Below, piece after piece: positions 31,880 to 42,960 of a stretch of 64,000 nucleotides of DNA. The translations under genes and the position numbers were made by a program. This DNA comes from Isoetes taiwanensis (lineage: Eukaryota > Streptophyta > Lycopodiopsida > Isoetales > Isoetaceae), in contig JAJEKV010000021.1 of the NCBI GenBank assembly GCA_021234155.1, forward strand, positions 14,633,760 through 14,697,759. Reading direction: 5' to 3'. Numbering within the stretch: the stretch's first letter is position 1; each line of letters opens with the position of its first letter. The notes beneath the pieces are model-generated. The model was not told the DNA's origin. It ran no database searches and worked only from the letters and a program-made list of their open reading frames with translations.

Positions 31880-32387
31880 CTTTTGCTTACTCAGGCCCCG
31901 GTTCTTGTTCCTCCTCAATGGGACAAGCCCTTTCATGTTCATGTCGATGTCTCGGCGTTTGCTATTGGAGCTGTTCTCTCTCAAGAATATGATGCGCATT
32001 AATCGACAAACCCAACCGAATCGCCACCCGAAAACTCTCAATTCTGTTGAGCGCAACTATTCTGCCACCGAGCGTGAAGCTTTGGGTCTCATTTTCTGTG
32101 TCCAACGCTTCCGTCACTACCTTTTAGGCAGTCAGATCAAATTCTTTGTTGACCACCAGGCACTTCTTTACTTGATCAACAAATCCACGCCCACGGGCCG
32201 CATTGCTCGTTGGGTCCTACTTCTGCAAGAATTTGCCCCTTTTGAAATTGTTCACAAGGCCGGCAAATCTCATGTTGTCCCGGATTATCTTTCACGCATC
32301 CACACAGATGATCCCTCTATGGAGAGTCTCGGCGCCTTTCCCGACGCTCAACTCTTCGATCACGGCAACACCTCATTGGTTTCATGA
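31880..32387 (+). pseudogene. Ty3 RNase H
   Basis: After a shifted start (VPPQWDKPFHVHVDVS near 31909-31956) the frame 31905-32387 reads NSVERNYSATEREALGLIFC, FRHYLLGSQIKFFVDHQALL and WVLLLQEFAPFEIVHKAGKS with HVVPDYLSRI. These are the RNase H motifs with the catalytic Asp, Glu and Asp. One frameshift near 31990 separates the first Asp from the rest. The spacer to integrase is short. Confidence 0.75.
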
Positions 32388-32500
32388 CTTTCGCAAGATA
32401 TCTCCTCCTGGTATTTGTTCCACCAGAGGACGCCACGCTCTCTCCAGCCAAGTGACAATCCCGTCGACATCAATTTCTCCGCGAGGTCCGTGACTACACC

Positions 32501-33577
32501 ATGGTTGCAGGCCATCTTTACAAAAAGGGTAAGGATACCATCCTTAGACGCTGTGTTCTCCCTCATGAAGTCCCAGATATTGTTCGAGAAGCCCATGAAG
32601 GGCTCGGAGGTGGTCATTTTCATGGTGACACCACGGCACGCAAAATCCTTCTTGCTGGTTATTTTTGGCCCACGCTCTTCAAAGACGCTCACGCCCACGC
32701 CCGCACATGTGATGCTTGCCAGCGTGTGGGACGGCCCACGGCCCGTGACGCTCTTCCCTTGACGCCGGTCGCCACGCCACTTCCCTTCAGCAAATGGGGA
32801 ATGGATTTTGTGGGACCCATTGACCCTCCTGCGCGGCACACCCGTGCCCGCTACATTCTGGTTCTCACAGACTACGCTACCAAATGGGCGGAAGCTTGCG
32901 CACTTCCAGACAACACTGCGGCAAGCACAGCCAAGGTTATCTATCAACAAATCATCACGCGATTCGGCTGCCCCACGGAGCTGGTCAGTGATCGTGGTGT
33001 CCACTTTATCAATCATACCATCAAGGAGCTGACGGATTATCTCCTGATACATCATCACAAGAGCACACCTTACTATCCTCAAGGCAATGGTTTGGCAGAA
33101 AGCACCAACAAGACTCTGGTCACAATTCTCAAGAAAATTTGTGACGCTTCTCGCACTGACTGGCAAAACAAGCTTCCTACTGTTCTTTGGGCCTACAATA
33201 CTTGTTTCAAAATAGCTACTGGTCACACTCCTTTCAAATTGGTTTATGGTCAAGAAGCTCTCATGCCTTTTGAGTACATTCTCCCAACTCTCCGTTTTCA
33301 ACTGGCTACTACCCATAATCCGCCTGCTGCACTTAAAGAAAGGGTTTATCAATTGGAACAGTTGGATGAACTTAGAAGGGATGCTTATATTCGTGTTCTT
33401 CATGGACAACGGTTGCAAAAATCTTTACATGACAAAAGTCTGAAGACAAAAACATTCAAGGAAGGAGATTTGGTTCTTCTGTACGATTCTCGGTACAAAA
33501 ATTTTCCGGGTAAGCTTAAGTTTCGATGGCTTGGCCCTTATCGAATTGCTCAAGTGGTTCAACCCAGCGTTTTCTAG
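32501..33577 (+). CDS. Ty3 integrase, intact frame
   Basis: The 358-codon frame carries the zinc-binding HHCC start (HEGLGGGHFHGDTTARKIL, then CDACQR), the catalytic core with MDFVGPIDPP, VLTDYATKWAEA (first Asp), CPTELVSDRGVHFINH (second Asp) and PQGNGLAESTNKTL (catalytic Glu), and a C-terminal part with FKEGDLVLLYDSR and KLKFRWLGPYRI (GPY/F-type module). No chromodomain follows. The stop lies right after VVQPSVF at 33577; the usual WELE..LDG continuation can be seen just past it (LAELDGTPLP near 33580). It is the best preserved part of the pol region. Confidence 0.9.
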   Translation: MVAGHLYKKGKDTILRRCVLPHEVPDIVREAHEGLGGGHFHGDTTARKILLAGYFWPTLFKDAHAHARTCDACQRVGRPTARDALPLTPVATPLPFSKWGMDFVGPIDPPARHTRARYILVLTDYATKWAEACALPDNTAASTAKVIYQQIITRFGCPTELVSDRGVHFINHTIKELTDYLLIHHHKSTPYYPQGNGLAESTNKTLVTILKKICDASRTDWQNKLPTVLWAYNTCFKIATGHTPFKLVYGQEALMPFEYILPTLRFQLATTHNPPAALKERVYQLEQLDELRRDAYIRVLHGQRLQKSLHDKSLKTKTFKEGDLVLLYDSRYKNFPGKLKFRWLGPYRIAQVVQPSVF

Positions 33578-34648
33578 CTGGCCGAATTAGATGGAACTCC
33601 ATTACCTACACTGGTTAATGGCTTTCGCCTCAAAACATTTCATACCACAGAAAGTGACAATCAACACACAGATGCTGTTCCAGACACAAACACAACAGAT
33701 AGTGACTAAACCAGCGGCATATTTATATTATAGGTGGAATTTTTTTACAAAATGTGGGCGCAGCCCAGCTATTTCCGCTATGGGCACTGCCCTATATACA
33801 AAAACGGGCTCAGAGCCCTATCTACTAAGTCCTAAGAAGAAAAACCCTCTACTCCGGGTTCGGAGCAGAGGTGATGCGCAGGATGTGGTAGAGGTTCTGC
33901 TCAGGGTCCCAGCGAAGGTGCAGAACCACCTCCATCGCGTTGGTCTTCGGATCGGGATGTTCAGCCATCCCGGCACACCAGCCATCCATTCTCAGGCCAC
34001 GATTGTGGCAGCGCCAGAGGTCCAGACAATCCATCTTGCAGGTAATCCACTCCTGACAGTTAGTGGGCATAGTGCAGTCCTCGTTCAAACCAGCAGCAGC
34101 CATGCTGAGCGCCATCGGATGCCTTCGCTTCACTCCCGGTTCGTCTTATATAGCCAACTGAGGAACTCCTTGTCGACGTGGACCAATCACAAAAATCGCC
34201 AACGTGTTTGCAATGCAAAATTTGTTTCTAAAGTGAGAATCTTTTCTCCGCCGCCGCATATCTAGCCATGGTACCCGACACATTCGTTTTAATGATATCC
34301 CACTTGAGTTGCCAAACATTAAATGCCATTCCTTCTTTTCACGCCCGTCGAACATTAATGTGTGTCCTTTGGCCATTTTGTCACATCCCATCCTTCTCTC
34401 ACGCCTCATCTCCACCGTTCATTCCTTCTCCCTTTGTTGTTTGGGGACTTAGCCAAATTTTTGCCTCTCAATCGCCTCCACGGCATCTTTCCATTTTGGC
34501 ACCATCAGCGGTTGCGGCTTCGCCCTTATCATGCCCCTTCGCCCACCTTTGCGCGCCCTAAACCTTTCGCCTCTCTCTCTGCGCCGTCTTACGTTCTCTG
34601 CTCTCCGCCTTCTTCAAACAGTTCCTTCTGTTCCGACGCTTTTTCGCC
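33578..34648 (+). other. spacer between integrase and the extra ORF
   Basis: About 1 kb with short frames only. From 34250 on it is C/T-rich with many TTCTC words and may act as a leader or internal promoter for the extra gene. No splice signals could be assigned. Confidence 0.4.
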
Positions 34649-37566
34649 ATGGCTGCCCCCAAACTTTCTACACTTCAAGCTTCTGCTCCAAGGGATGCGA
34701 CTCTTTTCGGGTCTGTGTCTTTCTCGACGCCCACCTTTCGAGAGGCCCTTGTTGGTCCGAGTCGGGAAGTTGCGGAACGCCACAAGCTTTACGAATTTTC
34801 ACAAATGGAGCTCCCGGCCCCAAATCCGGAGCAATTGAAGCAGTTCATCGCTCATATTGTCAACAGCCCGGAAGGCTATGCTACGGTGGTCGATGGCACC
34901 ACCATTTTACTTACTCAGCATTTGATTTCTCAGGTATTCCGCATCCCTTTGCAAAAACCTTCGGTCTCTTGGGCTGCTTTACAGGACATGGATGTCACTC
35001 AGTTTGGCGCTCTTGCTTATCAAGCCAACCAGCATCGCCTCACAAATATTGCCAAACCACATGAAACTTTTGTGAAGTTTCTGTGGCGAAAATTGCTTGG
35101 GCATTCCATAAAGAACACCCACATCAATAAGTCGTTTTATAATATGGTCATCACTGCTATTCACTCCACTGCATGTCGATTGGCCTCGGCTTTTATTCCC
35201 ACTTATTCTTCTTCAAAAGTAGACCGGGATTGGACTACCCCCTCCTCGATCTCTGAAATTTCCGTGGGTGGCCATCTTCAGGCCCTCATTTATCATTATC
35301 TTCCTGTTCTTGAGAGCCCTTCCACTTCCCATACCTCCACTCAGCGCTCTCTGCATTCCCAGCGTCAAACTCAACAAAGTTTGTACCTTCACGCTAAACC
35401 TCCCTCGTTACGTTCAACATCAGACCACGCATGTCACTGTCTCCTCTTCTTCCTCTGAGGCCACGCCTTCCAATTCCCGTCATGCCTCTCAACAATCTCA
35501 GACAAGGCAGCCACAGGGCCCTGCACCTCCCCATCCTCGACAGCTCCTGTACAAATTCCAGCAAGATGTTCAAGCCCGGCGCCTGCTGACTACATACATC
35601 GAGGAGGCTCTCATGGTGGTGTTCAGGCGTCCCTGGAGGCTTCTGATGCTGTTCAAAGAGACCTTCAAGCTGCCACTGCCCATGTTCAAACTTTGGAAGC
35701 CCAACTTCAAGAAAAGCACGCGGCTCTATTACAGGCCCGTATAGATCTCACCAGTGCTCAGGATCAGACCCGCCTACTTACAGATCAGCAGGCGCAGCTC
35801 CAAACTGAAATTCAGGACTTATTGGACCAGAACAAGTCCAAAGATACCCTCCTGGGTGAAAAGGAGAAACACATTGCTAAGCTCGACACCTTGTACTCAG
35901 AGCTTTGTGACAATTACAGCACTCAAGTTCAAAATCTCACTGAGCGTGAAGCTCGACTCACCTCCCTTGAAGCTCAGCTTTCCACACTCACCAATCAGTT
36001 CACGTCCCTCCAGACTCAGCTTTTGGAGGCTCAAAAACAAAAGGTCATCGATGACGCGGAGATTGCCACGCTTCGCCTCCACACTCCGGGACAATCCTCT
36101 TCACATGCCACGCTTCCTGGTAAACGGGTCCGTGACAGTCCCGTCTTTTGCTAGAAAAGGAGCATCGGATCCGTGACCTTGAACATCAGCTCCAGCAAGC
36201 AGTTCAATCTGCTGAGGAAGCCCAAAATAAACAGGAGGGATATCTTGACATTGCTACAAACATCCCGGTGGATTTCTCTACTCCTTCCAGCTATCTTGAC
36301 TATGTGGTGGCCCGACGGCACCTCTTTCTTTTGAAATGGTACACGGCCAATGGCAATGTTCATCAACAGCCACTCACAAGTGTGGACTTCCTTCGAATCT
36401 GGCCGGATCTTTCCATAGAAGACAAGGGTTTATTCTGTGCACTCTTAGTCTTTGATCAGCTCACGGTTGAAGATCCTGAATTAGTCATCTTCCGAGTTGT
36501 TCAGCCAATGGCTTATGTTTTTCATGACTTCTATCTGGCGGATCTCCATGATAAATTCCGGGATGAGGCCCATCGTGTTTTTCGAGGCAACTCCAATGCT
36601 GCTTGGTTGTTATCACCAACCAACAAATATTTCAAGGATCCTGCTCAGTCTCAGACTTTTGAACAGGAGTACATGCCTGAACTGGCTCAACACTTACCTC
36701 TGTGGCAGGTCGAAACGTTGGAACAGGTAAACAAAAATCTGGCGCACCCTGATGACCTTGAGTTTGCCCAGATTTATATGCAGCATTTGGGAGGCTACAA
36801 TCAACTCCGTGGTCTTCTGGAGAGCAAGACCATCCCCACGGGCTGGGTAAATCCTCATGTCTATCAATTACTCTCTAATTCCGAATGGGACCATTGGTGT
36901 CGTGCTCTTGATCAAAATCTTGTTCAAGCCTTTCGGGACATGGCTCTGCAACCCACGCACACGGGCATGTTTCCCTCTCCATATGCTTCCTTAGGAGCCC
37001 CTCCACGCCCACGGTTCCTTTCTTCTGACTGGCGTCTTCCCTTTTGGACAAAGGTCATGGATGGCCACGCTGGGTCGACTCCGCCTCAGATCTCCACGGA
37101 TCTCCGGTGGGATCCCCGATTTGTCAGACGCTCCAACTGGGAGGATAATGCCACTTTGGACACTACTGAAAATTGGATTTATATCGGTAATGAGCGTGGT
37201 TGGCAGAAGCCTGCTGATGCTCTTCATGGTCTTGACACCTTCTTACAGAATGCCGCCACCTCACGGATCCTTGGTTGCGATCAAGCCGGTTTACGTCTTT
37301 GCTCTCAAATGCATCCTGGTCTCTCTTTAAATCGGCGTCCAATCTTTCACGCAATCCGAATGCCGGGTCGGTGCCTTGGTCTCAAACACCGCCTTCTCAT
37401 GGAGTGCGGTTTGTTCCGCCGGCCGCCCATGCTGCCACGGAAGACATGGTGCGCTCACTTCCTTATTGAGGCCCATCACGCCCTAGGGCTCAACACCCCG
37501 ATGCTCTTCAAACCGCCCGGGACCTCATTGCTCATTACCATAATGGCGCCCGACCTCATTCCGTGA
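34649..37566 (+). CDS. additional ORF region downstream of integrase (coiled-coil protein)
   Basis: Three frames form one coding region of about 970 codons. Frame A (34649-35458, 270 codons) starts MAAPKLSTLQASAPRDA and contains YATVVDGTTILLTQHLISQV and SFYNMVITAIHSTACRL, similar in layout to the plant mobile-domain-like region seen in some Ty3 extra ORFs. Then a Ser/Gln/Pro linker in a second frame (TVSSSSSEATPSNSRHASQQ). Frame C (35693-36154) is a long coiled coil of Gln/Leu/Glu heptads. Frame D (36148-37566, 472 codons) is globular and Trp-rich: FSTPSSYLDYVVARRHLFLL, HLPLWQVETLEQ, WNWTKVMDG-like FWTKVMDGHAG and NWIYIGNERGWQKPADAL. No transmembrane segment or signal peptide is visible, so this is not an ordinary env. 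At least two frameshifts (35390-35460 and 36150) interrupt it. The function is unknown. Confidence 0.6.
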
Positions 37567-37637
37567 GGATCACTTTCCTATTCTTGGTTTCCCGCCCTCG
37601 GGAAGCCATTCCTCCTTTTCTTGACCGAGTGTCATTT

Positions 37638-37647
37638 GGTGGGGGAG
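37638..37647 (+). promoter_or_regulatory. polypurine tract
   Basis: GGTGGGGGAG directly precedes the TGTTAGTC start of the 3' LTR. Plus-strand priming of reverse transcription would begin here. Confidence 0.8.
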
Positions 37648-38242
37648 TGTTAGTCTGTGCCTCTTGGTTCAGGGACTATTCATGCATACATCTGACGGAC
37701 CAGGTCAAGCTCAAGGATCCAGGCAGGCGGGGTCAGCCGTCCAAAGCCCAGCGAGAAGACCAAGCGGCCAGACCACGCGATCAAAGCCTGCGTCGGGTCA
37801 ACAAGAGGCGGCTTTCAGACAAGTGGCCGGGCCGTCACCGCCAGCGTCGACATCGGCGTGATTCTAGGCACTTCAAGAGGCACCGCCAACATTCCAAATC
37901 AGGGCCTCCTTCGAGTCGACACCGAGATCAGTCAGAGTGTCTATATTGGGCCAAAGGCCATTGTACTATATATATGAGTAGAGCTAGCACAAGAGTTTTT
38001 TGAGATGAGTTTTGAGTCTTGTCTCTCTTAGTCTTCTCTCGATTGCGAGAGCTCATGTATGTTCATCATTGATATCAAGGAAGCTATCATTTTCCTCTCA
38101 TTATTCTCTTTTGTCCTGTTCTCTTCCTCTTGTTCTTTTCTTGCAAATCCCGCGTGACATAGTCCCCCGGATTCTCCTGTCAGATCCAAGGGTCCTCACA
38201 GAGGGCTGTCTTGCAGGAGTTCCCGAACCCAGACCCCAAACA
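37648..38242 (+). repeat. 3' LTR, 595 bp
   Basis: It pairs with 27092-27681 and ends CCCCAAACA before the target duplication AGGAA at 38243-38247. TATA-like TATATATAT lies at 37967-37975. Confidence 0.95.
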
Positions 38243-38795
38243 AGGAATCACTGCAATTACAGTCCAAGCAGTTCAAGACCAAGCACGCGCCTGGTTACCA
38301 ATACTGAAAGCGGGAGCATGGGTCTCAATCACCAAGTAAGTACACTTCAAAAATTAAAACATTTGAGAAAATGAATAATGTTGCTAATTCGTATTAACAA
38401 TGTTCCCATCTGCAGTTACATGATACAGAATCGAAATCCAAAAAACGATTATGGTGACCACAAGTTTACAATAAAGATTGGAGCCAGGACACACATCACC
38501 CAAGTGCAGCCTACTTCAATAATCATAAACCTCAGGCCAGTAAAAGGCATGTCTATACAGAAACTGAAAAGCATGCCAGCTGCTCCTACAAGCCATGCAA
38601 GCATACTCGCTGTCGTCATCGGAGCACAAGATCTTGCAGGAAGACGTGCGCTACAAATCGCCGACGGCAACCAAGAAGAGGACATGGCAAACTTGACATT
38701 CTGGAAAGAACAAGAACCAATACATGATGAGTTGCAAAACAGATTCTTCAAAGGTAACAAAATCTATTTCTTATTTTGTCACAAACTAATCTAGA

Positions 38796-39457
38796 TTTCA
38801 CATCGTGCGCAGTGTTCTTCTTCATACGTTTCAGCTGTGCAATGTGTACAAACGTATCGTATGCTATCGAAATTGTTAGTTAGTGCTTCAAATTTGCCTT
38901 TGATCTGCAGGCCATATGTCAGTTGCTAGTATGCTCCTAGTAGTTTCCTTAGCTCCCAATTCTTGCGGCCTGTGCACAAGAGACCACCGAGCCGTGGATG
39001 CTATGGAATTGCTCACACCAGAGAAGGGACGCAGTGGTGAAGTGGGGGTGGGGTCTTGCACGAACATAAAAGGCTCCTGAGACTCCTACAGTGGGCTAGG
39101 CCTGATAGCCGGTCATGTAGAGGGCCGGGTATGGGTCTGACACTCCCTGGGTGCGGAGATGTGACCCTTATGGGGCATCCTGTACTTTGATGATAAAGTT
39201 AGGGGAGTAGGTCGGGTACGGATGCGGGGGTCGCTGATGCGGCACGTATTCTCTAGCTCACCCATGGAACCGCTGCGATTAAGCAAACAATTGTACCAAT
39301 CACAAATATATGCAAGTAATTTCAGTATGTACTGACATATGGCCTGCAGATCAAAGGCAAATTTGAAGCACAAACTAACAATTTCGATAGCATACGATAG
39401 TTTGTACACATTGCACAGCTGAAACGTATGAAGAAGAACACTGCGCACGATGTGAAA
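38796..39457. repeat. 128-bp inverted repeat holding a 359-bp repeat in its loop
   Basis: The left arm 38796-38923 is the near-perfect reverse complement of 39331-39457. The right arm includes the acceptor and the start of exon 3 of the RPA-like gene. The loop holds the repeat 38922-39279, also found at 22366-22724, plus about 50 unrelated bases. In the left arm the zinc-finger coding (VCTHCTAETYEEEHCARCE) is in frame, while the right arm has a one-base deletion. Confidence 0.95.
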
Positions 39458-39701
39458 CTGCAAATCCAAAGCCAGTACCAACACTTGCTGGTTCCATCTA
39501 TACAGCGATACAGGCAAAGCATACAAAGCACTCTTCCGAAATGAACTCCTTGACAAAGCATATGGAATGGACGATGGAGAATTGTATAATGAAATGATGA
39601 CGTCGCCACTAAAATTCCGTGAACGAGTATCTCAACAATATCCAACAGGGATATTCAAAATCAATTGTGCAAACGTAATCATCGAGTACGAAAACAACTA
39701 G

Positions 39702-40129
39702 ACAATCAACACTCTGTCTATGAGCTTTCTGTCTGTTTTAATAATTGTAGAAATCTTTGCTTTTAAAGCAAAACTAGACACTTTTATATAAATGATTTAC
39801 TTTTACGTGATTTTAAAAATTCAAATCCCATATGTTACTCATGTTATTCAACACTAAGTCGAACCCTACACCTCAAAGGACTTAACCATTCAACACAAAC
39901 ACATGCTAATAAATAATGTTCAAAATCTACATCTAAACATCAAAAAAAAAAAGTTACGCATCACCCTTAACAAAACAAAAAAAATACACATGAATTGTCA
40001 ACACGGGATCAGAATAGAAAAACAACATCTTCGTGATATTGGCCACTTATCTCTTTGCCTTGCAAAAACAAAGACATATGCAACGAAATGATTCATCTAT
40101 GTTCCTATACTACTTTCAAAATAATTAAA
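39702..40129. other. AT-rich 3' flank of the RPA-like gene
   Basis: No gene recognised. Poly(A)-like runs occur at 39940-39950 and 39970-39980. Confidence 0.4.
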
Positions 40130-40366
40130 TAATTTAAATAATAGATAGATAGATAGTATTTTAACGTCACACCACTAGGCAGCATCCAACTGGACATGTG
40201 ACCACACTACATTGCTTTGTTGGGCCCTGCCCCCAACCACTTTACATTGCGTCTGTGGGTTTTGACACCCAACAGTTCAAAGTGCAATTCTGGGCGTTCT
40301 CAAACTCGAGACCTATAGTTGCTAGACCTAGTGTATTACCACTAGACTAAACGACCAGACGCATGA
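40130..40366 (-). mobile_element. tRNA-derived SINE-like unit
   Basis: On the minus strand TTTAGTCTAGTGGTAATACA (40353-40334) resembles the tRNA A box and GGTCTCGAGTTTGAGA (40314-40299) the B box, 30-35 bases apart as in tRNA genes. The unit continues with a unique body and ends in a tail of ATCT repeats (40157-40140). No cloverleaf can be drawn reliably and no clear target duplication was found. Confidence 0.5.
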
Positions 40367-40448
40367 AGATACATTTATAAAGCTTTATTCATAATAGCAT
40401 TTTGGGGGCAATCCACAGTGCTTTGCACCTTGTTATCCTTATCGTTGG

Positions 40449-42960
40449 ATGAAGTTATTGCGAAGGATAACTCTTCATGGCTGTGCATGCATGTGTATAA
40501 TGTTGAGCAATTTTGTAGAAACTCATTTCTTGAGTGTAACGAAAATGAATGAAGATGCTACTGCCAAAAGTTTGTGTGCTATGGTAGATGAACAATTAGC
40601 TAATGCAGGGTTGAATACGTATGATCGTGCAAAGAAACTGGTCTTCTTTGGTGTAGATGGTGCATCAGTGATGTCCGGTCGTAGAACTGGATTAGGAGTG
40701 TGACTTCAAATAAGCTTCACACCATATATGTATCTATTTATTGCATGGCACACAGGACAAACCTTGCATTCAAGATTGTAAATGACTTCCGATCAGTGTT
40801 GTCATGTACGTTTAGTACGGTACGGGTATTATATGTATTTAACGTATTAATACCGTATGCATACCTCTCATTTAAAAAGTACTTTAAATACGTTTTTTGG
40901 AATTATAAAATACTTATTAAATACGTAAAATACGTATTTTACGTACAGTACGTTAAGTACTTCCTGTAATTTTTTAGAACTATTATTTCTTGTATTGCAG
41001 TTGAAATAGTTGCAATAACAACTAATATGAAGAACTTCAAGTTTTAAATAATGAACCAGAATATATTACTCTAGAAAATTAAGTATTTCTCAAACTTTTC
41101 AATCCAACTTATGTCTATTTAAGAGTCATATATTCTAGTTTGCAATCTACACCCACAGACAAATAAATTTAAGTAATTATTGCTCATTTGTTGCATCCGA
41201 AGCTATTAACCGCCGCTGACCTCTGTATTTCTTTCCTGGCATGAATGCAAACTACTGAAGTATTAAGGAGAAGGTCTGCCTCCTGCCATAACAAAACAAG
41301 GAGAAAGGTAGGTCTGCATCTCCATCTCCATTTTGATTCAGCGGCTAGGGTAAGAAGAAAGAGGGCGAAAACACAGAGGTTTTGGGTTTTTATTTGCAAG
41401 AAGATTGGTTTTTTTTAAACTACAATTCCATAATTTCCCTAATGTCTAAATTCTCCTAATGCATTTTTTACTCCTATTCTATAATATATAATAATGTATT
41501 TTTCCATTAATTTTACCAATTCTATTGGTCAATGTCATTTGGACGCTTTTTTTTTTTAAAGTACGTATCATACGCACTGTACGTATTAATATATTAAGTA
41601 CGGTACTAATAAAACAAGAGCTCAATATGACCTGTCAACTTATAAGTATAGTACGTATAGTACTGTGAGGAAGGTACGGGACGTATGTAAAAGTAAAATA
41701 CGGGTACGTAAACAACACTGCTTCCGATGCGTAGAGAAGGTAGAATATTTGGTTAAGAATGTGAACTTGTTTTATTGTCGCAGCCTACAGAGACTTGTTT
41801 CCAGCAGTATGAAGAACGGGTATGGCCAGGTCTCAGTATGGAACGGAACGGTATTTTTTGAAAAACCGCTTAAAATTATCAAAATGATCATAATCTATAG
41901 AATATGGCCTCCAAATACGATAACTCAACTGGATGCAACAGGAATATACAAATTCAAAATAATCACATGAACCTCTGCAAGCATGGAATTGAAGGTCCTC
42001 TGTTGCTCCCTGTAAGAATTAAAAGACCATGTTCCTGTTAAGATCCAAGAAATCAAGATCTCTTCTTCATGCTTTGGTGCTGTATGATTTGATCCCAATA
42101 ATAGTGCTGATGAATAGTGGAATTCATAAAGAAAAGAGCAGGAATTCAAATTTCAAGGTTTCGGTTGCTTTAGCTCATCCAAATCCGTAAAAAAAATGCC
42201 AAAAAGCTCTATGCTGAGGTCTGCTGTGCTTTTGGGCTACTGAAAATTTGATGGCAGAGATTTCCCTCTCTTTTTTTTCATTCTATTTCTGAATGTTTAT
42301 GTATTTCGGTGGAGCTTAGCACAGAACACCATTCTGAACAGCTAAATTGGGGCAGAACGTCGTTCCAACGACTGTTCTTACCAACATAGAGAAGTTTCTG
42401 GGTTCGTACGTCCAGCATTCAAGTTGACAACGCTTGGCAGTATAGAACACGTTCTTTCTATAATTTCGATAATGGTCGTTCTATGCCAAATATGCCATGT
42501 GCTAATTTATCTGATAAAAGAAAGCCATTGAACTGCTCACACTGCTTACAGATGTAGAGACGTTATTAACATTGTATGCTCTTCTTCCTTTGCTTAAGGA
42601 ACTTGTCTTTTTTATCCAACAGGCACAAGATTGAGCAATATTCATTTTTGATTACTCCATTACAAGAAAAATAGCATGCAAACAGCTAGAAAAGCTATAT
42701 GAAAGACCAGGCAGTTTTGAAGGAGATAAAGCTTTTTTATAGGTGGCAGGACCTTGTATCTCTGGTAGATAGAAAGATCTTCTTGAAGTATAATGATAGC
42801 GGCTGCTTGTGTATACAAGTGAAGGACCAATTCTTACCACTACATTGCTTCATGAAATCTGGGCGAAATAACCACTTGCAAAAGGTTGAGGTAAGGGCAA
42901 ATGAGGGATGTTGGGATAAGTCTAACTGCAGAATTGCGAGCACGCTTCCCCTATAGTGAA
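40449..42960 (+). pseudogene. hAT-like (DUF4371/ZNF862-type) transposase gene with inserted MITE
   Basis: The 40449-40703 frame reads FVETHFLSVTKMNEDATAKS, KLVFFGVDGASVMSGRRTGL, the DGAxVMxGxxxGV motif of hAT-derived proteins. In the next frame comes YCMAHRTNLAFKIVNDF, the usual HCxAHRLxLA motif. The frame is interrupted by a MITE at 40794-41720 and resumes with CVEKVEYLVKNVNLFYCRSL. After more non-coding sequence, LLTDVETLLTLYALLPLLKE and IFDYSITRKIACKQLEKLYE continue the family (42537-42740). Stops and frame shifts occur between the pieces. It could have been a domesticated hAT gene once, but this copy is dead. Confidence 0.65.
40794..41720. mobile_element. hAT-type MITE, 927 bp, 8-bp TSD
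   Basis: It starts CAGTGTTGT and ends ACAACACTG, the CAGTG-type terminal inverted repeat of hAT elements. The flanks are the identical eight bases CTTCCGAT (40786-40793 and 41721-41728), as expected for the superfamily. The ends are full of TACGTA and ACGTAC words, giving extended imperfect inverted subterminal repeats. It has no coding capacity, and sits in the coding sequence of a hAT-like gene, splitting VNDF from CVEKVEYL. Confidence 0.92.

Larger units (their letters stand above)
27092..38242 (+). mobile_element. Ty3 LTR retrotransposon, 11.15 kb, TSD AGGAA
   Basis: Paired LTRs (27092-27681 and 37648-38242) begin TGTTAGTC and end CCCCAAACA. They are bounded by the identical five bases AGGAA (27087-27091 and 38243-38247). 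Inside, in order: Pro-rich leader, Gag, zinc knuckle, protease, reverse transcriptase, RNase H, integrase (protease-RT-RH-IN order defines Ty3), then a 3-kb additional coding region and a polypurine tract at 37638-37647. The DDFS form of the RT active site, a worn TTGCCGG-type primer-site word after the 5' LTR, and an IN with GMDFVGP without a chromodomain suggest the Tat/Athila side of the family. RT and Gag are frameshifted, so it is not autonomous now. Confidence 0.92.
26875..39701 (+). pseudogene. RPA-like (replication protein A1) gene split by a Ty3 element
   Basis: Exon 1 starts at 26875 and reaches the Ty3 insertion at 27091. It resumes at 38248 after the target duplication and ends at 38335 before GTAAGT. 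Exon 2 is 38416-38753 and exon 3 is 39357-39701. Without the insertion the phases of exons 1, 2 and 3 agree. The product has an OB-fold start (FRDAEAKFVALSADIIDEEG, then RAWLPILKAGAWVSITK), a second OB strand pair (NDYGDHKFTIKIGARTH), and a C-terminal zinc-finger OB region ending YSDTGKAYKALFRNE, DDGELYNEMM and FKINCANVIIEYENN, as in RPA1 DBD-C. Plant Helitrons are known to carry such RPA-like genes, and Helentron pieces surround this one. Exon 3 has a one-base deletion near 39396 and another shift near 39458, so the copy is dead apart from the insertion. Confidence 0.7.

Noticed and set aside
32360-33418. 352-codon minus-strand ORF
   Set aside because: It lies opposite the intact Ty3 integrase, whose catalytic motifs explain the stretch.
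34531-35064. 177-codon plus-strand ORF overlapping the extra Ty3 ORF
   Set aside because: It overlaps the longer frame starting at 34649, is Cys/Phe/Arg-rich and lacks any motif.
34649-37566. Retroviral-type envelope gene
   Set aside because: No signal peptide, membrane anchor or cleavage site is visible; the region is dominated by a coiled coil and soluble-looking domains.
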